64,000 bases of DNA. It comes from Bradyrhizobium iriomotense (GTDB taxonomy: Bacteria; Pseudomonadota; Alphaproteobacteria; Rhizobiales; Xanthobacteraceae). The stretch is from assembly GCF_018130765.1 (NCBI RefSeq), contig NZ_JAFCJZ010000020.1:100847-164846 (forward strand). Reading direction: 5' to 3'. The notes below the pieces were generated by a model. That model did no database searches. It saw only the letters and a list, made by a program, of their open reading frames with translations, and had not been told where the DNA came from. The stretch's first letter is position 1, and each line of letters opens with the position of its first letter. A program made the translations under genes and the position numbers. Shown piece after piece: positions 16,687-25,105 of this stretch.

Positions 16687-16824
16687 CGTCATTCCGGGGC
16701 GCGCGGCTTGTCCGCCGAAGCTCGCAGAGCGAAGGCGGAAGCGCGAGCCCGGAATCCATTCATCCACCAACTCTGACGCAGGATGGATTCCGGGCTCGCG
16801 ACTACGTCGCGCCCCGGAATGACG
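16687..16824. repeat. dispersed inverted repeat, CGTCATTCCGGGGCG family, copy 1
   Basis: Arms CGTCATTCCGGGGCGCG ... GAGCCCGGAATCCAT and ATGGATTCCGGGCTC ... CGCGCCCCGGAATGACG are complementary, giving a long cruciform-type element. Other copies are at 24238-24342 and 30847-30955, and a single arm pair is at 47036-47077. Confidence 0.88.
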
Positions 16825-16832
16825 GCGGAGGC

Positions 16833-17459
16833 CTACTCACCCCACACCCTCGCCAGCGTCGCCAGCCAGCAGCCTTCGCAATAGCGTGCGTCCTTGTAGT
16901 CGATCCAGTTGTGCGCATAGACGTGATCGAGCGGGATGTCGTAGCGCGCGCGCAGCACCTTCACGAGGATCCTCCACGCCGCGACCTGTGCCTCGGTCGG
17001 TCCTGTCGCGACATCCGGATAGTTGCCGGCGAACTCGACGCCGATCGAATTGTCGCGCACGACCTGGCGATAGGTCGGCCTGTTGTCGATGTACTTGTTG
17101 TCGTTGCGGTTGGCGCCGTCGCCATGGGTCGGCACCAGGTTCTCGGCGACGGCCCAATAGACCGTGCCGTCGGTCTCCACCCACACCGTGACGCCGCGAC
17201 GCGTCGGATTCTTCGATTGCTCCGCGGCGCCGCCGCGCGCCGAGCCCGCCGGTCCCTCGGTCTGGTGCACGATGATGTTGCGCCACGGATGGGCGCTGCG
17301 GACATCGCCCCACGGTGCGAGCCAGACCATCTTGAGGCCGGGAATGTCGGGCGTGCCGGAGGCGCGCGCGGGGTTTGTTAGCCCGGCGTCGGTTGCGGCG
17401 ACTGGTGCGGTCACGAAGAGTGCGGCGAGAATGGCCACGAGCAGGCGAGACATCATCAT
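16833..17459 (-). CDS. secreted peptidoglycan-recognition/N-acetylmuramoyl-L-alanine amidase family protein
   Basis: A 208-residue exported protein. Residues 1-25 form a signal peptide (MMMSRLLVAILAALFV, cleavage near AATDA). The mature part has the Amidase_2/PGRP fold: first zinc His in NIIVHQTEG, a middle GVEFAGNYPD, and a C-terminal His in DHVYAHNWID, followed by two Cys (YCEGC). These enzymes cut the amide between muramic acid and the stem peptide. Three consecutive ATGs (17459, 17456, 17453) are possible starts. The gene lies downstream of the GGDEF gene on the same strand (35 bp gap). Confidence 0.78.
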   Translation of the reverse strand: MMMSRLLVAILAALFVTAPVAATDAGLTNPARASGTPDIPGLKMVWLAPWGDVRSAHPWRNIIVHQTEGPAGSARGGAAEQSKNPTRRGVTVWVETDGTVYWAVAENLVPTHGDGANRNDNKYIDNRPTYRQVVRDNSIGVEFAGNYPDVATGPTEAQVAAWRILVKVLRARYDIPLDHVYAHNWIDYKDARYCEGCWLATLARVWGE

Positions 17460-17494
17460 GCGGATCCAATAGCGGACCCAAATCGTAGCAGGCT

Positions 17495-18706
17495 TTACGC
17501 GAATGTGCGCTTGCTCTCGGCGAGCCCGATCGGCTCCGGCGCGAGCGGCGGGGCCGGGTCGTAGACCGCGAAATCGTTCTTGCCGTTCTTCTTGGCGGCA
17601 TAGAGGGCATGGTCGGCATGCGCGATGAGGCGGTCCGGGAATTGGCCGATGCCGCGGTCCCACTCGGCGACACCGATCGAGATCGCAATCGGGATCTCCT
17701 TGGCCGTGCAGGCGGCGGCATCCTGACGGCAGACCTCGAGCACGCGGCGGGCGATCGCGGCCCCCTCGCGCAGGGACGACGACGGCAGCACGACGCAAAA
17801 CTCGTCGCCGCCGGTGCGGGCGAGCATGTCGCCGGGCCGCAGCCGCGTCTGCGCCATCAGCGTGAAGTGCCGCAGGCAATCGTCGCCCGCGGCGTGGCCG
17901 TGGGTATCGTTGATGGTCTTGAAGCCGTCGAGGTCGATCACCAGCAGCGCGAACGGCTCGCCGCTGCGCTCCGAACGGGCGCACTCCTCGGACAGGCGCT
18001 GCAGCAGATGGCGCCGGTTGGCGACGCCGGTGAGATCGTCGAGCAGCGCGAGGTCGGCGACCTCGCCGCGCAGCCGGTCCATCGCCATCAGCAGGAAGCC
18101 GAAATTGAGCGTCATCGACAGGAACAGGAGCCCCAGCACCATGACGGCGTGGTTCTGACCGCCCGCGACGGCCGAGAAATCATAGCCGAGCAGGTTACCC
18201 ACCGTACGCACCAGGAGTAACCCGATGATGCTGAGAATAACGATGCCGGACAGCCGCGCGCCCGGGCTGACGCGGCCTTCCGGCGGCGACAGCAGCAGAT
18301 GCAGCGACAGCACCAGCGGCAGCCCCTGACCGACCGTGTAGCTGAGCATGCGCAGTTGCATGTGCTCGAAGCCGATCATGAAGAACACGACGCCGGCGAG
18401 GCTCAGGCATTCCGTTGCGACCATGATGCGCCACGAGACCGGCCGGTCATAGAAGCGCTGAATGCCCATGGCGGCGAAGCAGCTCGCCGCCATGACGCCG
18501 GCAGCGCCAAGCAGAAGCGGCACGGGAGATGTGACGAACAGGCGGATCAGGGCCGTCATCGCGCCGGCCGCGCCGACGAAGGACGATGCCATCCAGAACC
18601 GCGCGGCCGCAAATTTCGGATAGGAGCGCGTCACGTAGGCCCAGATCAGGCCGAGCGCGAGGAAATTGACGACGAAGACCGTCCAGAGCGTCGGTACGTT
18701 CAGCAT
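17495..18706 (-). CDS. membrane-bound GGDEF diguanylate cyclase
   Basis: A 403-residue enzyme making cyclic di-GMP. The first ~210 residues hold about six or seven membrane helices. The C-terminal GGDEF domain has DDLTGVANRRHL at its start, the metal Asp in VIDLDGFKTIND, and an intact signature RTGGDEF. An RxxD inhibitory I-site (RPGD) lies exactly five residues before GGDEF, so product feedback is expected. The ATG at 18706 is chosen at the first membrane helix; an in-frame ATG at 18769 would add a 21-residue basic leader. Neither has a strong ribosome site. Confidence 0.9.
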   Translation of the reverse strand: MLNVPTLWTVFVVNFLALGLIWAYVTRSYPKFAAARFWMASSFVGAAGAMTALIRLFVTSPVPLLLGAAGVMAASCFAAMGIQRFYDRPVSWRIMVATECLSLAGVVFFMIGFEHMQLRMLSYTVGQGLPLVLSLHLLLSPPEGRVSPGARLSGIVILSIIGLLLVRTVGNLLGYDFSAVAGGQNHAVMVLGLLFLSMTLNFGFLLMAMDRLRGEVADLALLDDLTGVANRRHLLQRLSEECARSERSGEPFALLVIDLDGFKTINDTHGHAAGDDCLRHFTLMAQTRLRPGDMLARTGGDEFCVVLPSSSLREGAAIARRVLEVCRQDAAACTAKEIPIAISIGVAEWDRGIGQFPDRLIAHADHALYAAKKNGKNDFAVYDPAPPLAPEPIGLAESKRTFA

Positions 18707-18769
18707 GGCGAGCGCAGCGCGCACAGCGTCGCGTCCCCCATTCCTGGCAGCCGTCCGTCCATGACCCAT

Positions 18770-19121
18770 CCCCGTTTTCTTGCGGAGAACAATGCGCGGG
18801 TTGCACTTAACGGAGTCTCACTGCGATCCTTCAAAGCGCGCCCTTGGTTTTGGATTCATGAACGGCGCGGCCGCGTTGTCGGATCGTTAGGGATATCGCC
18901 GCCGTCCCGCGCGTCCCTGTCGCGACGCGCTCGATGCGGATTCGCGGGCAAAAATCACCCGAAAATGCATCTGAGCTGTGGATAACGCGATGACACGGAT
19001 GTGACAGCACGGGGCAGAGCCCTGCGAATCTGCTGAGTTTATGGTCGAGGATATTGCGAGGCTGGCCCTCCGCCGAGCATCCCTCGTGTCGCGTTCCACC
19101 ATTAACCCCTAAGAGGATACT
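18770..19121. other. intergenic region upstream of the Lys/Ala micro-protein
   Basis: About 350 bp between the GGDEF gene and the short Lys/Ala ORF. It must hold promoters in both directions. I see no tRNA, no credible ORF and no strong palindrome; AT-rich patches around 18940-18960 and 19030-19050 are the only visible promoter candidates. Confidence 0.35.
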
Positions 19122-19190
19122 ATGGCTAAGAAAGCGAAGAAGGCGGCGAAGAAGAAGGCGAAAAAGGCCAAGAAGGCGAAGAAGAAGTAA
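19122..19190 (+). CDS. 22-residue Lys/Ala-only peptide, histone H1-tail-like
   Basis: A complete micro-ORF too short for normal gene callers: ATG at 19122, stop TAA at 19188-19190. After Met it encodes only 14 Lys and 7 Ala, arranged as AKK/AAKKK repeats like the C-terminal tails of histone H1 and bacterial HU/H1-like proteins. AGAGGA at 19112-19117 is a good ribosome site. A strong GC hairpin follows at 19209-19237, and a true terminator at 19263-19285. It probably binds DNA or RNA by charge. Translation is inferred, not shown. Confidence 0.6.
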   Translation: MAKKAKKAAKKKAKKAKKAKKK

Positions 19191-19262
19191 CGAGGCTTCT
19201 TTTTCTTTGCCCGGGTGGAGCCTCGCTCCGCCCGGGCGTCGAGACAGATTGGGTCGAAGGTG

Positions 19263-19285
19263 GCGGGCGCAAGGCCCGCTTTTTT
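19263..19285 (+). terminator. rho-independent terminator after the Lys/Ala micro-gene
   Basis: GCGGGC - GCAAG - GCCCGC followed by six T residues, about 75 bp after the micro-ORF stop. It defines a short transcription unit. Confidence 0.85.
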
Positions 19286-19299
19286 ATTGGCTGCTTAGC

Positions 19300-19447
19300 G
19301 ACGAGCTCCGCTCTCTCGCTCCCTCGCCCCGCCCTTCGCGGGGTCGCGACGAGCTTCGCTCGCGCTGAGAGGGTGGGGTGAGAGCCTCTCTCCCCACGCG
19401 CCATTGTCGATGGACCTGTACCCCCTCACCCGCAAGCGGGGAGAGGT
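19300..19447. repeat. dispersed CCTCACCCGCAAGCGGGG-type repeat, copy 1
   Basis: A block of short hairpins (CCCCGCCCTTCGCGGGG, GACGAGCTTCGCTCG) leading to GTGAGAGCCTCTCTCCCC and GTACCCCCTCACCCGCAAGC. Related blocks occur at 31585-31725, 35030-35172, 40534-40692 and 48285-48428. Confidence 0.7.
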
Positions 19448-19474
19448 GAAGAAGGAAGCGGGGAGTGGAGAAGC

Positions 19475-20086
19475 CTACCGCTCCGCAAACGCCAGCTTGG
19501 CGCCGAGTGCGGCAAAGCCGGCCGCAAAGCTGCGGCGCAGCCAGGCCATCACGGCGGGGCGGGAGATGACGCGCTCGCGCACCGAAGCGGCGCAGAGGCC
19601 GTAGACGGCGAACACCGCAAAGGTCATCGCCATGAAGGCACCGCTCAACTCGAGCATCCGGGCCAGCACATGGGCCTCGTCCGCCGCGATGAACTGCGGC
19701 AGGAAGGCGAGGAAGAAAATCGACAGTTTTGGATTGAGGATGTTGATCAGGAAGCCGGTGACGACGACCCGGCCGCTCGACCGCTCGCGGATCTCGCCTT
19801 CCACGGCCAGCGCCCCGGTCTCGCGCAGCGCCTGCCAGGACATGTAGAGCAGATAGAGCACGCCGCCCCATTTCAGCGCGGCGAAGGCGAGCGCGCTGGT
19901 GTGGAGCACGGCGGCAAGCCCGAGCATCGCCGCACACATGTGCGGCACGATCCCGAGCGTACAGCCGAACGCCGCCGCAATGCTGGCGCGCGAGCCGCGC
20001 GTCAGTGCCGCCGCCAGCGTGTAAAGCACACCGGTGCCGGGCGAGGCGACGACGATGAGCGAGGTGAGCAGGAAGGACCAGGACAT
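19475..20086 (-). CDS. LysE/RhtB family amino-acid exporter
   Basis: A 203-residue membrane protein with about six helices. Family marks are the N-terminal SPGTGVLYTLAAALTRGSRA, the WGGVLYLLYMSWQALRE segment, and LINILNPKLSIFFLAFLPQF. LysE/RhtB proteins export amino acids (lysine, homoserine, threonine) by proton exchange; the substrate here is unknown. The ATG at 20086 begins directly at the first helix. It is the last gene of a leftward pair with the receiver protein, separated by 56 bp. Confidence 0.9.
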   Translation of the reverse strand: MSWSFLLTSLIVVASPGTGVLYTLAAALTRGSRASIAAAFGCTLGIVPHMCAAMLGLAAVLHTSALAFAALKWGGVLYLLYMSWQALRETGALAVEGEIRERSSGRVVVTGFLINILNPKLSIFFLAFLPQFIAADEAHVLARMLELSGAFMAMTFAVFAVYGLCAASVRERVISRPAVMAWLRRSFAAGFAALGAKLAFAER

Positions 20087-20142
20087 GGGCCAACGCTATC
20101 ACCCCGCCTCGCACCAGGAAAGCCGGCCGGCGCAGTCGGCCG

Positions 20143-20517
20143 TCAGGACATTTGCGCGATCTCGGCCTCGCGCAGCACGTCGAGCGGCGCCCAGGGCTTG
20201 GCCCAGAATTTCGCGCCCTCCGGCAAGGGCTGCTTCAAGGGGCGACCGGAGGTGACGACGACGTCGAGCTTCGGATTGCGGTCCTTGGCGACGTAGGCAA
20301 GCTCGACACCGTTCATGCGGCCCGCAAGCTGAACGTCGGTCAGCATCAGGCATAGTGCGCCGGCGTTCTTCTCCAGCACGCGTTCGGCCGCCTCGGCGCT
20401 TTCGCACTGAATGACCTCGTAGCCGCTCTCTTCCAGCAGAAGGCACAACATCTGCCGCTGCATGACATCGTCTTCAACGATCAGCGCGGTTGCGCGAAAT
20501 GGCTGAGCCTGTCCCAT
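20143..20517 (-). CDS. stand-alone response-regulator receiver protein
   Basis: A 124-residue protein consisting of one receiver domain: acidic pair in TALIVEDDVMQ, phosphoacceptor Asp in LMLTDVQLAG, Thr in VVVTSGRPL, and Lys in KFWAKPWAP. No output domain is present. The ATG at 20517 is chosen because GGGAG lies six bases upstream; an upstream ATG at 20562 lacks one. Such single receivers act as phosphate sinks or adaptors. It is divergent from the SDR gene. Confidence 0.88.
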   Translation of the reverse strand: MGQAQPFRATALIVEDDVMQRQMLCLLLEESGYEVIQCESAEAAERVLEKNAGALCLMLTDVQLAGRMNGVELAYVAKDRNPKLDVVVTSGRPLKQPLPEGAKFWAKPWAPLDVLREAEIAQMS

Positions 20518-20640
20518 CGGACGCTCCCAATGATCGATTGCGTAACCTATGTTAAAAACCACAAGTGCGGCTACGGTTCGGTTTCATTTCAAAAAAATGT
20601 AAACCGTGGTTCCATGACCGGGACCTGACGGGGGGATTTC

Positions 20641-21471
20641 ATGACTGCGATTCGCGGCGCCGCCGCCATCACGGGAGCCGCCAGCGGCATCGGCCGCGCA
20701 CTGGCGATCGAGCTGGCCCGGCGCGGCTGCGATCTGGCGCTGGCCGATCGCGACGAGTCCGGACTGAAGGCGCTCGCGGCCGAGATCGGACAAGACCGCA
20801 AGGTCAGCCTGCATCGCATCGACGTCAGCGAGCGTGATGACATCGCGCAATTCGCGGCCGAGGCGATCGCGGCGCATCCATCGCTCGGCATCGTCGTCAA
20901 CAATGCCGGCGTCGCGCTGCTGGGGACGTTCGAGGAGATCGACCAGGCGCAGATGGAGTGGCTGTTCGACATCAATTTCTGGGGCGTGGTGCACGGCACG
21001 CGCGCCTTCCTGCCGCACCTGAAGACCATGGCAGAGGCGCATATCGTCAACGTCTCGTCGATCTTCGGCATCATCGCACCGCCGGGGCAATCGGCCTACG
21101 CCGCGGCAAAATTCGCGGTGCGCGGTTTTTCCGAGAGCGTGCGGCATGAACTCGCGGTGGCGGGCAGTCCGGTGAAGCTCTCGGTGGTGCATCCCGGCGG
21201 CGTCGCCACCGCGATCGCGCGCAGCTCGCGCACCGGGGTCGGCGTCACCGACAATGCGCGCCGCTCGCAGATGATCGAGCGGTTCGAGAACGCGGCGAAG
21301 ACCACGCCGAAGGACGCGGCGCTGCGCATCATCAAGGGTATCGAGCGGAACGAGCCACGCATCCTGATCGGCAACGACGCCCGTTTCATGGACCTGTTGC
21401 AGCGCTTCCGCCCGGGGACGTATTGGGCCCCACTGCAGCGGCGGCTGGAGAAGATGGCGAAGCGGAAGTGA
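20641..21471 (+). CDS. short-chain dehydrogenase/reductase
   Basis: A 276-residue classical SDR. The Rossmann nucleotide motif is TGAASGIGRA (residues 11-20), followed by the NNAG motif (VVNNAGVALLG), a catalytic Ser in NVSSIFG, and the YxxxK pair in SAYAAAKFAV. D-R-D after the second strand favours NAD(H). The ATG at 20641 has a G-rich ribosome site (GGGGGG) seven bases upstream. Substrate is unknown; the closest style is the broad oxidoreductase group acting on hydroxyl/keto compounds. It is isolated from its neighbours and followed by an inverted repeat. Confidence 0.9.
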   Translation: MTAIRGAAAITGAASGIGRALAIELARRGCDLALADRDESGLKALAAEIGQDRKVSLHRIDVSERDDIAQFAAEAIAAHPSLGIVVNNAGVALLGTFEEIDQAQMEWLFDINFWGVVHGTRAFLPHLKTMAEAHIVNVSSIFGIIAPPGQSAYAAAKFAVRGFSESVRHELAVAGSPVKLSVVHPGGVATAIARSSRTGVGVTDNARRSQMIERFENAAKTTPKDAALRIIKGIERNEPRILIGNDARFMDLLQRFRPGTYWAPLQRRLEKMAKRK

Positions 21472-21509
21472 GCCGGGGACGCGATGGCGTTGCCTCGCCC
21501 TCCGCTGCC

Positions 21510-21597
21510 GTAGGGTGGGCAAAGCGTAGCGTGCCCACGACTTCCGACAACCGATGGAAATCGTGGGCACGGCGCTTCGCGCCTTTGCCCACCCTAC
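21510..21597. repeat. dispersed inverted repeat, GTAGGGTGGGCAAAG family, copy 1
   Basis: Arms GTAGGGTGGGCAAAGCG / GCGCCTTTGCCCACCCTAC and an inner pair GTGCCCACGA / TCGTGGGCAC form a long hairpin. A second copy is at 51928-52025. Confidence 0.88.
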
Positions 21598-21613
21598 AAG
21601 ACCGTGTGTGTAC

Positions 21614-22420
21614 TCACTGCCCCGCCAGCCGATCGGCGAAATAGCCGATCGTCTTGCGGTAGACCACCGCCCTGTTCCACTCCCGCATCGCCTCGAAATT
21701 GGCGGTGCCTTCGCCGTAGGGCTGGCCCATCTTGAAGCCGCTCGTGTGCAAGAGGTTCGCGGTCGAGGCGAGCACATCGGGAACGCTGTGGCGGAGGTCG
21801 ACATGGCCGTCGCCATCGAAATCGACGCCGTACTTGATGTAGGACGATGGCAGAAACTGGGTCTGGCCGATCTCGCCGGCATAGGCGCCGATGAGGTCAC
21901 GCAGCGGCAGGTCGCCGCGCTGAACGATCTTGAGCGCGGCGAGCAGCTCTCCCTGGAACAGGTCGGTGCGGCGGCAGTCATGCGCAAGGGTTGCCAGCGT
22001 GCGGATCACCGGCAGCTTGCCGATGTCGCCCTTGCCGAAATCGCTCTCCAGCCCCCAGATCGCGACCAGGATGTAGCGGGGCACGCCGAACTGCTGCTCG
22101 ATGCGCGAAAGCAGCGCGGCGTGACGCTGCAGCAGCGCCCTGCCGCCATTGATGCGGCCCGGGCCGACGCGGGTCGAGACATACTGCTCAAAACTCTTGT
22201 TGAAGGTGTAGCGCTGGCGCCGGTCGAAGGCGAGCACGGCGCCGTCCTGGGTGATGCCGCTGAACGCCGCGCTGGTCACGTTTCCCGAGACACCGGCTCC
22301 CTGCGCTTCCGAGGCTATGGTGGCGATGAAGCCGTTGAAGTCGCCGCCGCAGCGCGCGGCCTGCGCCGAGCCGCCGGCCAGACCAATGAAGCAGGCAGCG
22401 GCCAGAGCGTATCTCAACAT
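21614..22420 (-). CDS. MltB-type lytic murein transglycosylase
   Basis: A 268-residue exported enzyme. Residues 1-21 are a signal peptide (AACFIGLAGGSAQA). The SLT_2/MltB domain follows, with YTFNKSFEQYVSTRV, the catalytic Glu125 in IWGLESDFGK, and the conserved GAYAGEIGQTQFLPSSY and GDGHVDLRHS. It cleaves glycan strands to 1,6-anhydromuropeptides in the periplasm. No peptidoglycan-binding C-terminal domain is present, which is the short form. The terminal residues next to the 21.5-kb repeat look normal. Confidence 0.92.
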   Translation of the reverse strand: MLRYALAAACFIGLAGGSAQAARCGGDFNGFIATIASEAQGAGVSGNVTSAAFSGITQDGAVLAFDRRQRYTFNKSFEQYVSTRVGPGRINGGRALLQRHAALLSRIEQQFGVPRYILVAIWGLESDFGKGDIGKLPVIRTLATLAHDCRRTDLFQGELLAALKIVQRGDLPLRDLIGAYAGEIGQTQFLPSSYIKYGVDFDGDGHVDLRHSVPDVLASTANLLHTSGFKMGQPYGEGTANFEAMREWNRAVVYRKTIGYFADRLAGQ

Positions 22421-22586
22421 GTCGAGCGATCCCCCAAAATTCCAGTGCGAAGCAGCGCGCGATCATGCCCGGGAAAGCCGCCAGCGTCAAAGCGGCGCGC
22501 TTGATCCGCATCAACGTGTCCGATGCCCTGCTTTCTAGACTGGCCAAGAGAGCCGTCCAGGAGAAGTGCCCAGGAGAGAAGTACCA

Positions 22587-23114
22587 ATGACCGGAATTAC
22601 CTTGACCGCCGAGCAGATCCGCAATGCACCGGCCCCGGTGCGGCAATGGATCGAGCAGGAGGTGATCAATTCGCTCGGCCTTGCGCCGCGGACGCAAGCG
22701 GCGCCGCCGCCGCAGGCCGCCCATCTCGTCGCCTGCAGCGTGGAGGACATGGCCGGCGTGCTCGAGCACATCCGCGGCGTGTTTCCCGCCGTGAACGTGC
22801 TGTTCGAGCTCGGCCGTCCCGGCATCAGCTTCGGCCAGCCCGCGGTGATGACGTTCCGACTGATGGACATCCTTCATCACACGCGCCTGCAGGACATCGG
22901 CCAGGTCATGACGTGCCTGGAGATGCTCAACCAGGCCCTGACCGAGGTGAGGAAAGATCCCTCGGTGCGGTTCTGCGGCTTCGACAATGAGGGCCACTGC
23001 CTGATCGCGCCAGAGACGCAAGTGAGCATCGCCACGCTGTGGCAGACCATGATGGAGCGCCAGCAGGCGGCGCAGGCGCACGAGGGCGGCAGCCGGGTTG
23101 CACCGGCGGCGTGA
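22587..23114 (+). CDS. hypothetical protein, 175 aa
   Basis: A soluble alpha/beta protein with no domain I recognise. The first 45 residues resemble a short helical segment (TLTAEQIRNAPAPVRQWIEQEV) with an alanine/proline linker. The rest contains CSVEDMAGVLEHIRGVFPAVNVLFELGR and a C-terminal FCGFDNEGHCLIAPETQVSIA. The ATG at 22587 has GGAGAG about 10 bases upstream. It begins 166 bp from the divergent MltB gene and precedes the OmpA-like gene by 112 bp. Confidence 0.65.
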   Translation: MTGITLTAEQIRNAPAPVRQWIEQEVINSLGLAPRTQAAPPPQAAHLVACSVEDMAGVLEHIRGVFPAVNVLFELGRPGISFGQPAVMTFRLMDILHHTRLQDIGQVMTCLEMLNQALTEVRKDPSVRFCGFDNEGHCLIAPETQVSIATLWQTMMERQQAAQAHEGGSRVAPAA

Positions 23115-23226
23115 GACGGGTTTTCGGACGATCGACAAGGGAATGGGCTGCGGGTGAGAACCCGCGGCGTGGTGGGCGACACTAACGTCTGCGCCCCCCA
23201 TTTCCCCCAACCGACAGAGAGTGCCG

Positions 23227-24171
23227 ATGCCCGCTCCGCAAACGAACCCCGGATCGCTCGCCCTTGCTGCCCTCGTCTGCCTTCTCGCCTGCACTGCCGC
23301 CGCCGCGCAGACGCGCGATGTCGCCGGCGCGCGCGACTATCCCGGCATCGGCCGGTTCGCCGGCAGCGTCATCACCGGCTATGTCGTGAAGGATTTTGAC
23401 GCGGCGCGGATGCAAGCAGCAAGCTTCAAGGACGGCCAGCCGACCGACGCGCGCCGGCTCGAAGGCCGCATCGTCCGCATCGCCTATCGCACCAATCCCG
23501 GCCCCTCGATCCTGGAAGTATCGCGCAATTTCGAGACGCAGCTTGCAAAAGCCGGGTTCGAGACCTTGCTGGCCTGCGAAACCGAGGCCTGTGGCGCTAT
23601 TCCCTTCACCGAGAGCGTCGACACGCTGCCGATCCCGCAGATGTGGATCGACGGCTTCAACTACCGCTATTTTGCCGACCGCAAGAGCGAAGGCGGACGC
23701 GAGACCTATGCCAGCGTCCTCGTCAGCCAGAACAACCAGGAGGTCTATGCGCAGGTCACCATCGCCGAGCTGGGCGCGATCGCAAACAAGATGGTCGATG
23801 CCGCCGCGATGGCGAAGGGTCTTGGTGAGACCGGCCACATCGCGCTCTACGGCATCTATTTCGACACCGACAAGGCGGTGCTGAAGCCGGAAAGCCGCCC
23901 GACGCTGGAGCAGATCGCAAAGTTGCTCACGAGCCAGCCGCAGCTGAGCGTCTTCATCGTCGGCCACACCGACAGCCAGGGTGCGTATGAGTACAATCTC
24001 GACCTCTCCAAGCGCCGCGCCGAAGCGGTCGCCGCTGAGCTGGTGAAGAGCTTTCGCATCGCGCAAGGACGGCTGCGCACCGCCGGCATCGGATTGCTGG
24101 CACCGGTCGGCTCGAATGCAACGGATGCCGGCCGCGCGCTGAACCGGCGGGTGGAGCTGGTGGCGCCGTGA
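23227..24171 (+). CDS. OmpA-family outer membrane/peptidoglycan-binding protein
   Basis: A 314-residue exported protein. A signal peptide (residues 1-27, LAALVCLLACTAAAAQ) is followed by a DUF4892-like N-terminal region (FAGSVITGYVVKDFD, ETEACGAIPFTESVDTLP). From residue ~210 there is a complete OmpA C-terminal domain: YGIYFDTDKAVLKPESRPTL, VFIVGHTDSQGAYEYNLDLS and SKRRAEAV, the diaminopimelate-binding fold. The ATG at 23227 is preferred over the GTG at 23221 for its GAGAG spacing. It likely tethers the envelope to peptidoglycan; the exact role is unknown. Confidence 0.9.
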   Translation: MPAPQTNPGSLALAALVCLLACTAAAAQTRDVAGARDYPGIGRFAGSVITGYVVKDFDAARMQAASFKDGQPTDARRLEGRIVRIAYRTNPGPSILEVSRNFETQLAKAGFETLLACETEACGAIPFTESVDTLPIPQMWIDGFNYRYFADRKSEGGRETYASVLVSQNNQEVYAQVTIAELGAIANKMVDAAAMAKGLGETGHIALYGIYFDTDKAVLKPESRPTLEQIAKLLTSQPQLSVFIVGHTDSQGAYEYNLDLSKRRAEAVAAELVKSFRIAQGRLRTAGIGLLAPVGSNATDAGRALNRRVELVAP

Positions 24172-24237
24172 GCGAGTTTGATGCGCATCAACATCGCCAG
24201 GCGGGCAACATGCGAGGGAGAGCCTGCGCCCTCCTCT

Positions 24238-24342
24238 CGTCATTCCGGGGCGCGCATAGCGCGAACCCGGAATCCATCGAGCGGCAGAGCTGGTGGATGA
24301 ATGGATTCCGGGTTCGCGACTTCGTCGCGCCCCGGAATGACG
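24238..24342. repeat. dispersed inverted repeat, CGTCATTCCGGGGCG family, copy 2
   Basis: Same arms as the element at 16687: CGTCATTCCGGGGCGCG with CGAACCCGGAATCCAT, and the complementary right half. Confidence 0.88.
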
Positions 24343-24407
24343 GATGAAAGAGTTGCCGCTATAATGTTGATGCTCTCGCCGCGCTGCCGAGCATGAGGCA
24401 ATCAGCG

Positions 24408-24746
24408 ATGCCCAATACCAAGCCCACATCACCCCGCCTCTTTCGCATCCCGCTGTTCCGCCTGCTCGCCATCAACCTTGCGATCGGCGCCTGCGCAGCA
24501 GTGCTGCTCGTCGGCGGGCTGCTCTGGCTCAATCCCGGGCATCTGCGCGAGCTGATCTTCGCCGACCGTACACCCGGCATCGCGCTTGTTCTGCTGCTCG
24601 CCTCCTTCCTCATCACCTTCGGTTCCGCAGCGATGGGCAGCGCGATCATGGCGCAGGGACGGAAGGAGAATGATGGTGAGCACAGTGGCGGCAACGGATC
24701 GCGGCTCGCCGTTCAGGAAGTGACGCAACGCCCTCGCACGCGCTGA
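24408..24746 (+). CDS. small two-helix membrane protein, unknown function
   Basis: A 112-residue protein with two membrane helices (about residues 20-42, LLAINLAIGACAAVLLVGGLL, and 58-80, IALVLLLASFLITFGSAAMG) and a polar tail. No domain is recognised. The ATG at 24408 has GAGG nine bases upstream; an alternative ATG at 24393 would add five residues. It starts 65 bp after an inverted repeat. Confidence 0.6.
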   Translation: MPNTKPTSPRLFRIPLFRLLAINLAIGACAAVLLVGGLLWLNPGHLRELIFADRTPGIALVLLLASFLITFGSAAMGSAIMAQGRKENDGEHSGGNGSRLAVQEVTQRPRTR

Positions 24747-24762
24747 TACCCACTGCAGCGAT

Positions 24763-24880
24763 GGAACTCGCCCTTGCGCAAGGGAACCGTAGGTCTGCAC
24801 GTGGACGGGAAGACGTGCAGCGGAACGCAATTCTCTACAGGGCGTGCAACGCCCGCTGCATTGCGAGAACGCCAATATGA
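24763..24880 (+). other. highly structured intergenic segment, possible small RNA
   Basis: Part of a 533-bp gene-free interval. Three nested stem-loops are visible: CCCTTGCGCAAGG (24772-24784 region), CTGCACGT - 10 nt - ACGTGCAG, and GCAAT...GGGCGT-GCA-ACGCCC...ATTGC (24821-24867). No clear terminator T tract follows. The strand is assigned arbitrarily to plus. The remaining ~130 bp before the next candidate shows nothing. Confidence 0.35.
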
Positions 24881-25025
24881 ACAAAGTGATTTGCTGATCC
24901 AAACAATTGCTTCGATGTGCATCGGAACTTAACTTTACGATCACCGCATTTCCGCTGCGCTCGCTGCGACACCAACGCGCTCACGATTTGGCTTGCCACG
25001 GCATGACACAACCTATAGTCTTCTA

Positions 25026-25105
25026 TTTTAGGTTGTTGCCCTGCCAGCCCCGGGCGACACTGAAGACCAAAAATAGACGGCGGGCTTTGCGGCCCGCCGT
25101 TTATT
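25026..25105 (+). ncRNA. candidate small RNA with promoter and terminator
   Basis: A -10 box TATAGT (25014-25019) with a weak CTTGCC 16 bp upstream is followed about 60 bp later by a strong terminator ACGGCGGGC - TTTGCG - GCCCGCCGT - TTATT (25077-25105). The -10 sits inside an inverted repeat ACAACCTA ... TAGGTTGT (25009-25037). No ORF fits in the ~80 nt. Alternatively the hairpin terminates transcription coming from upstream. Confidence 0.35.
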
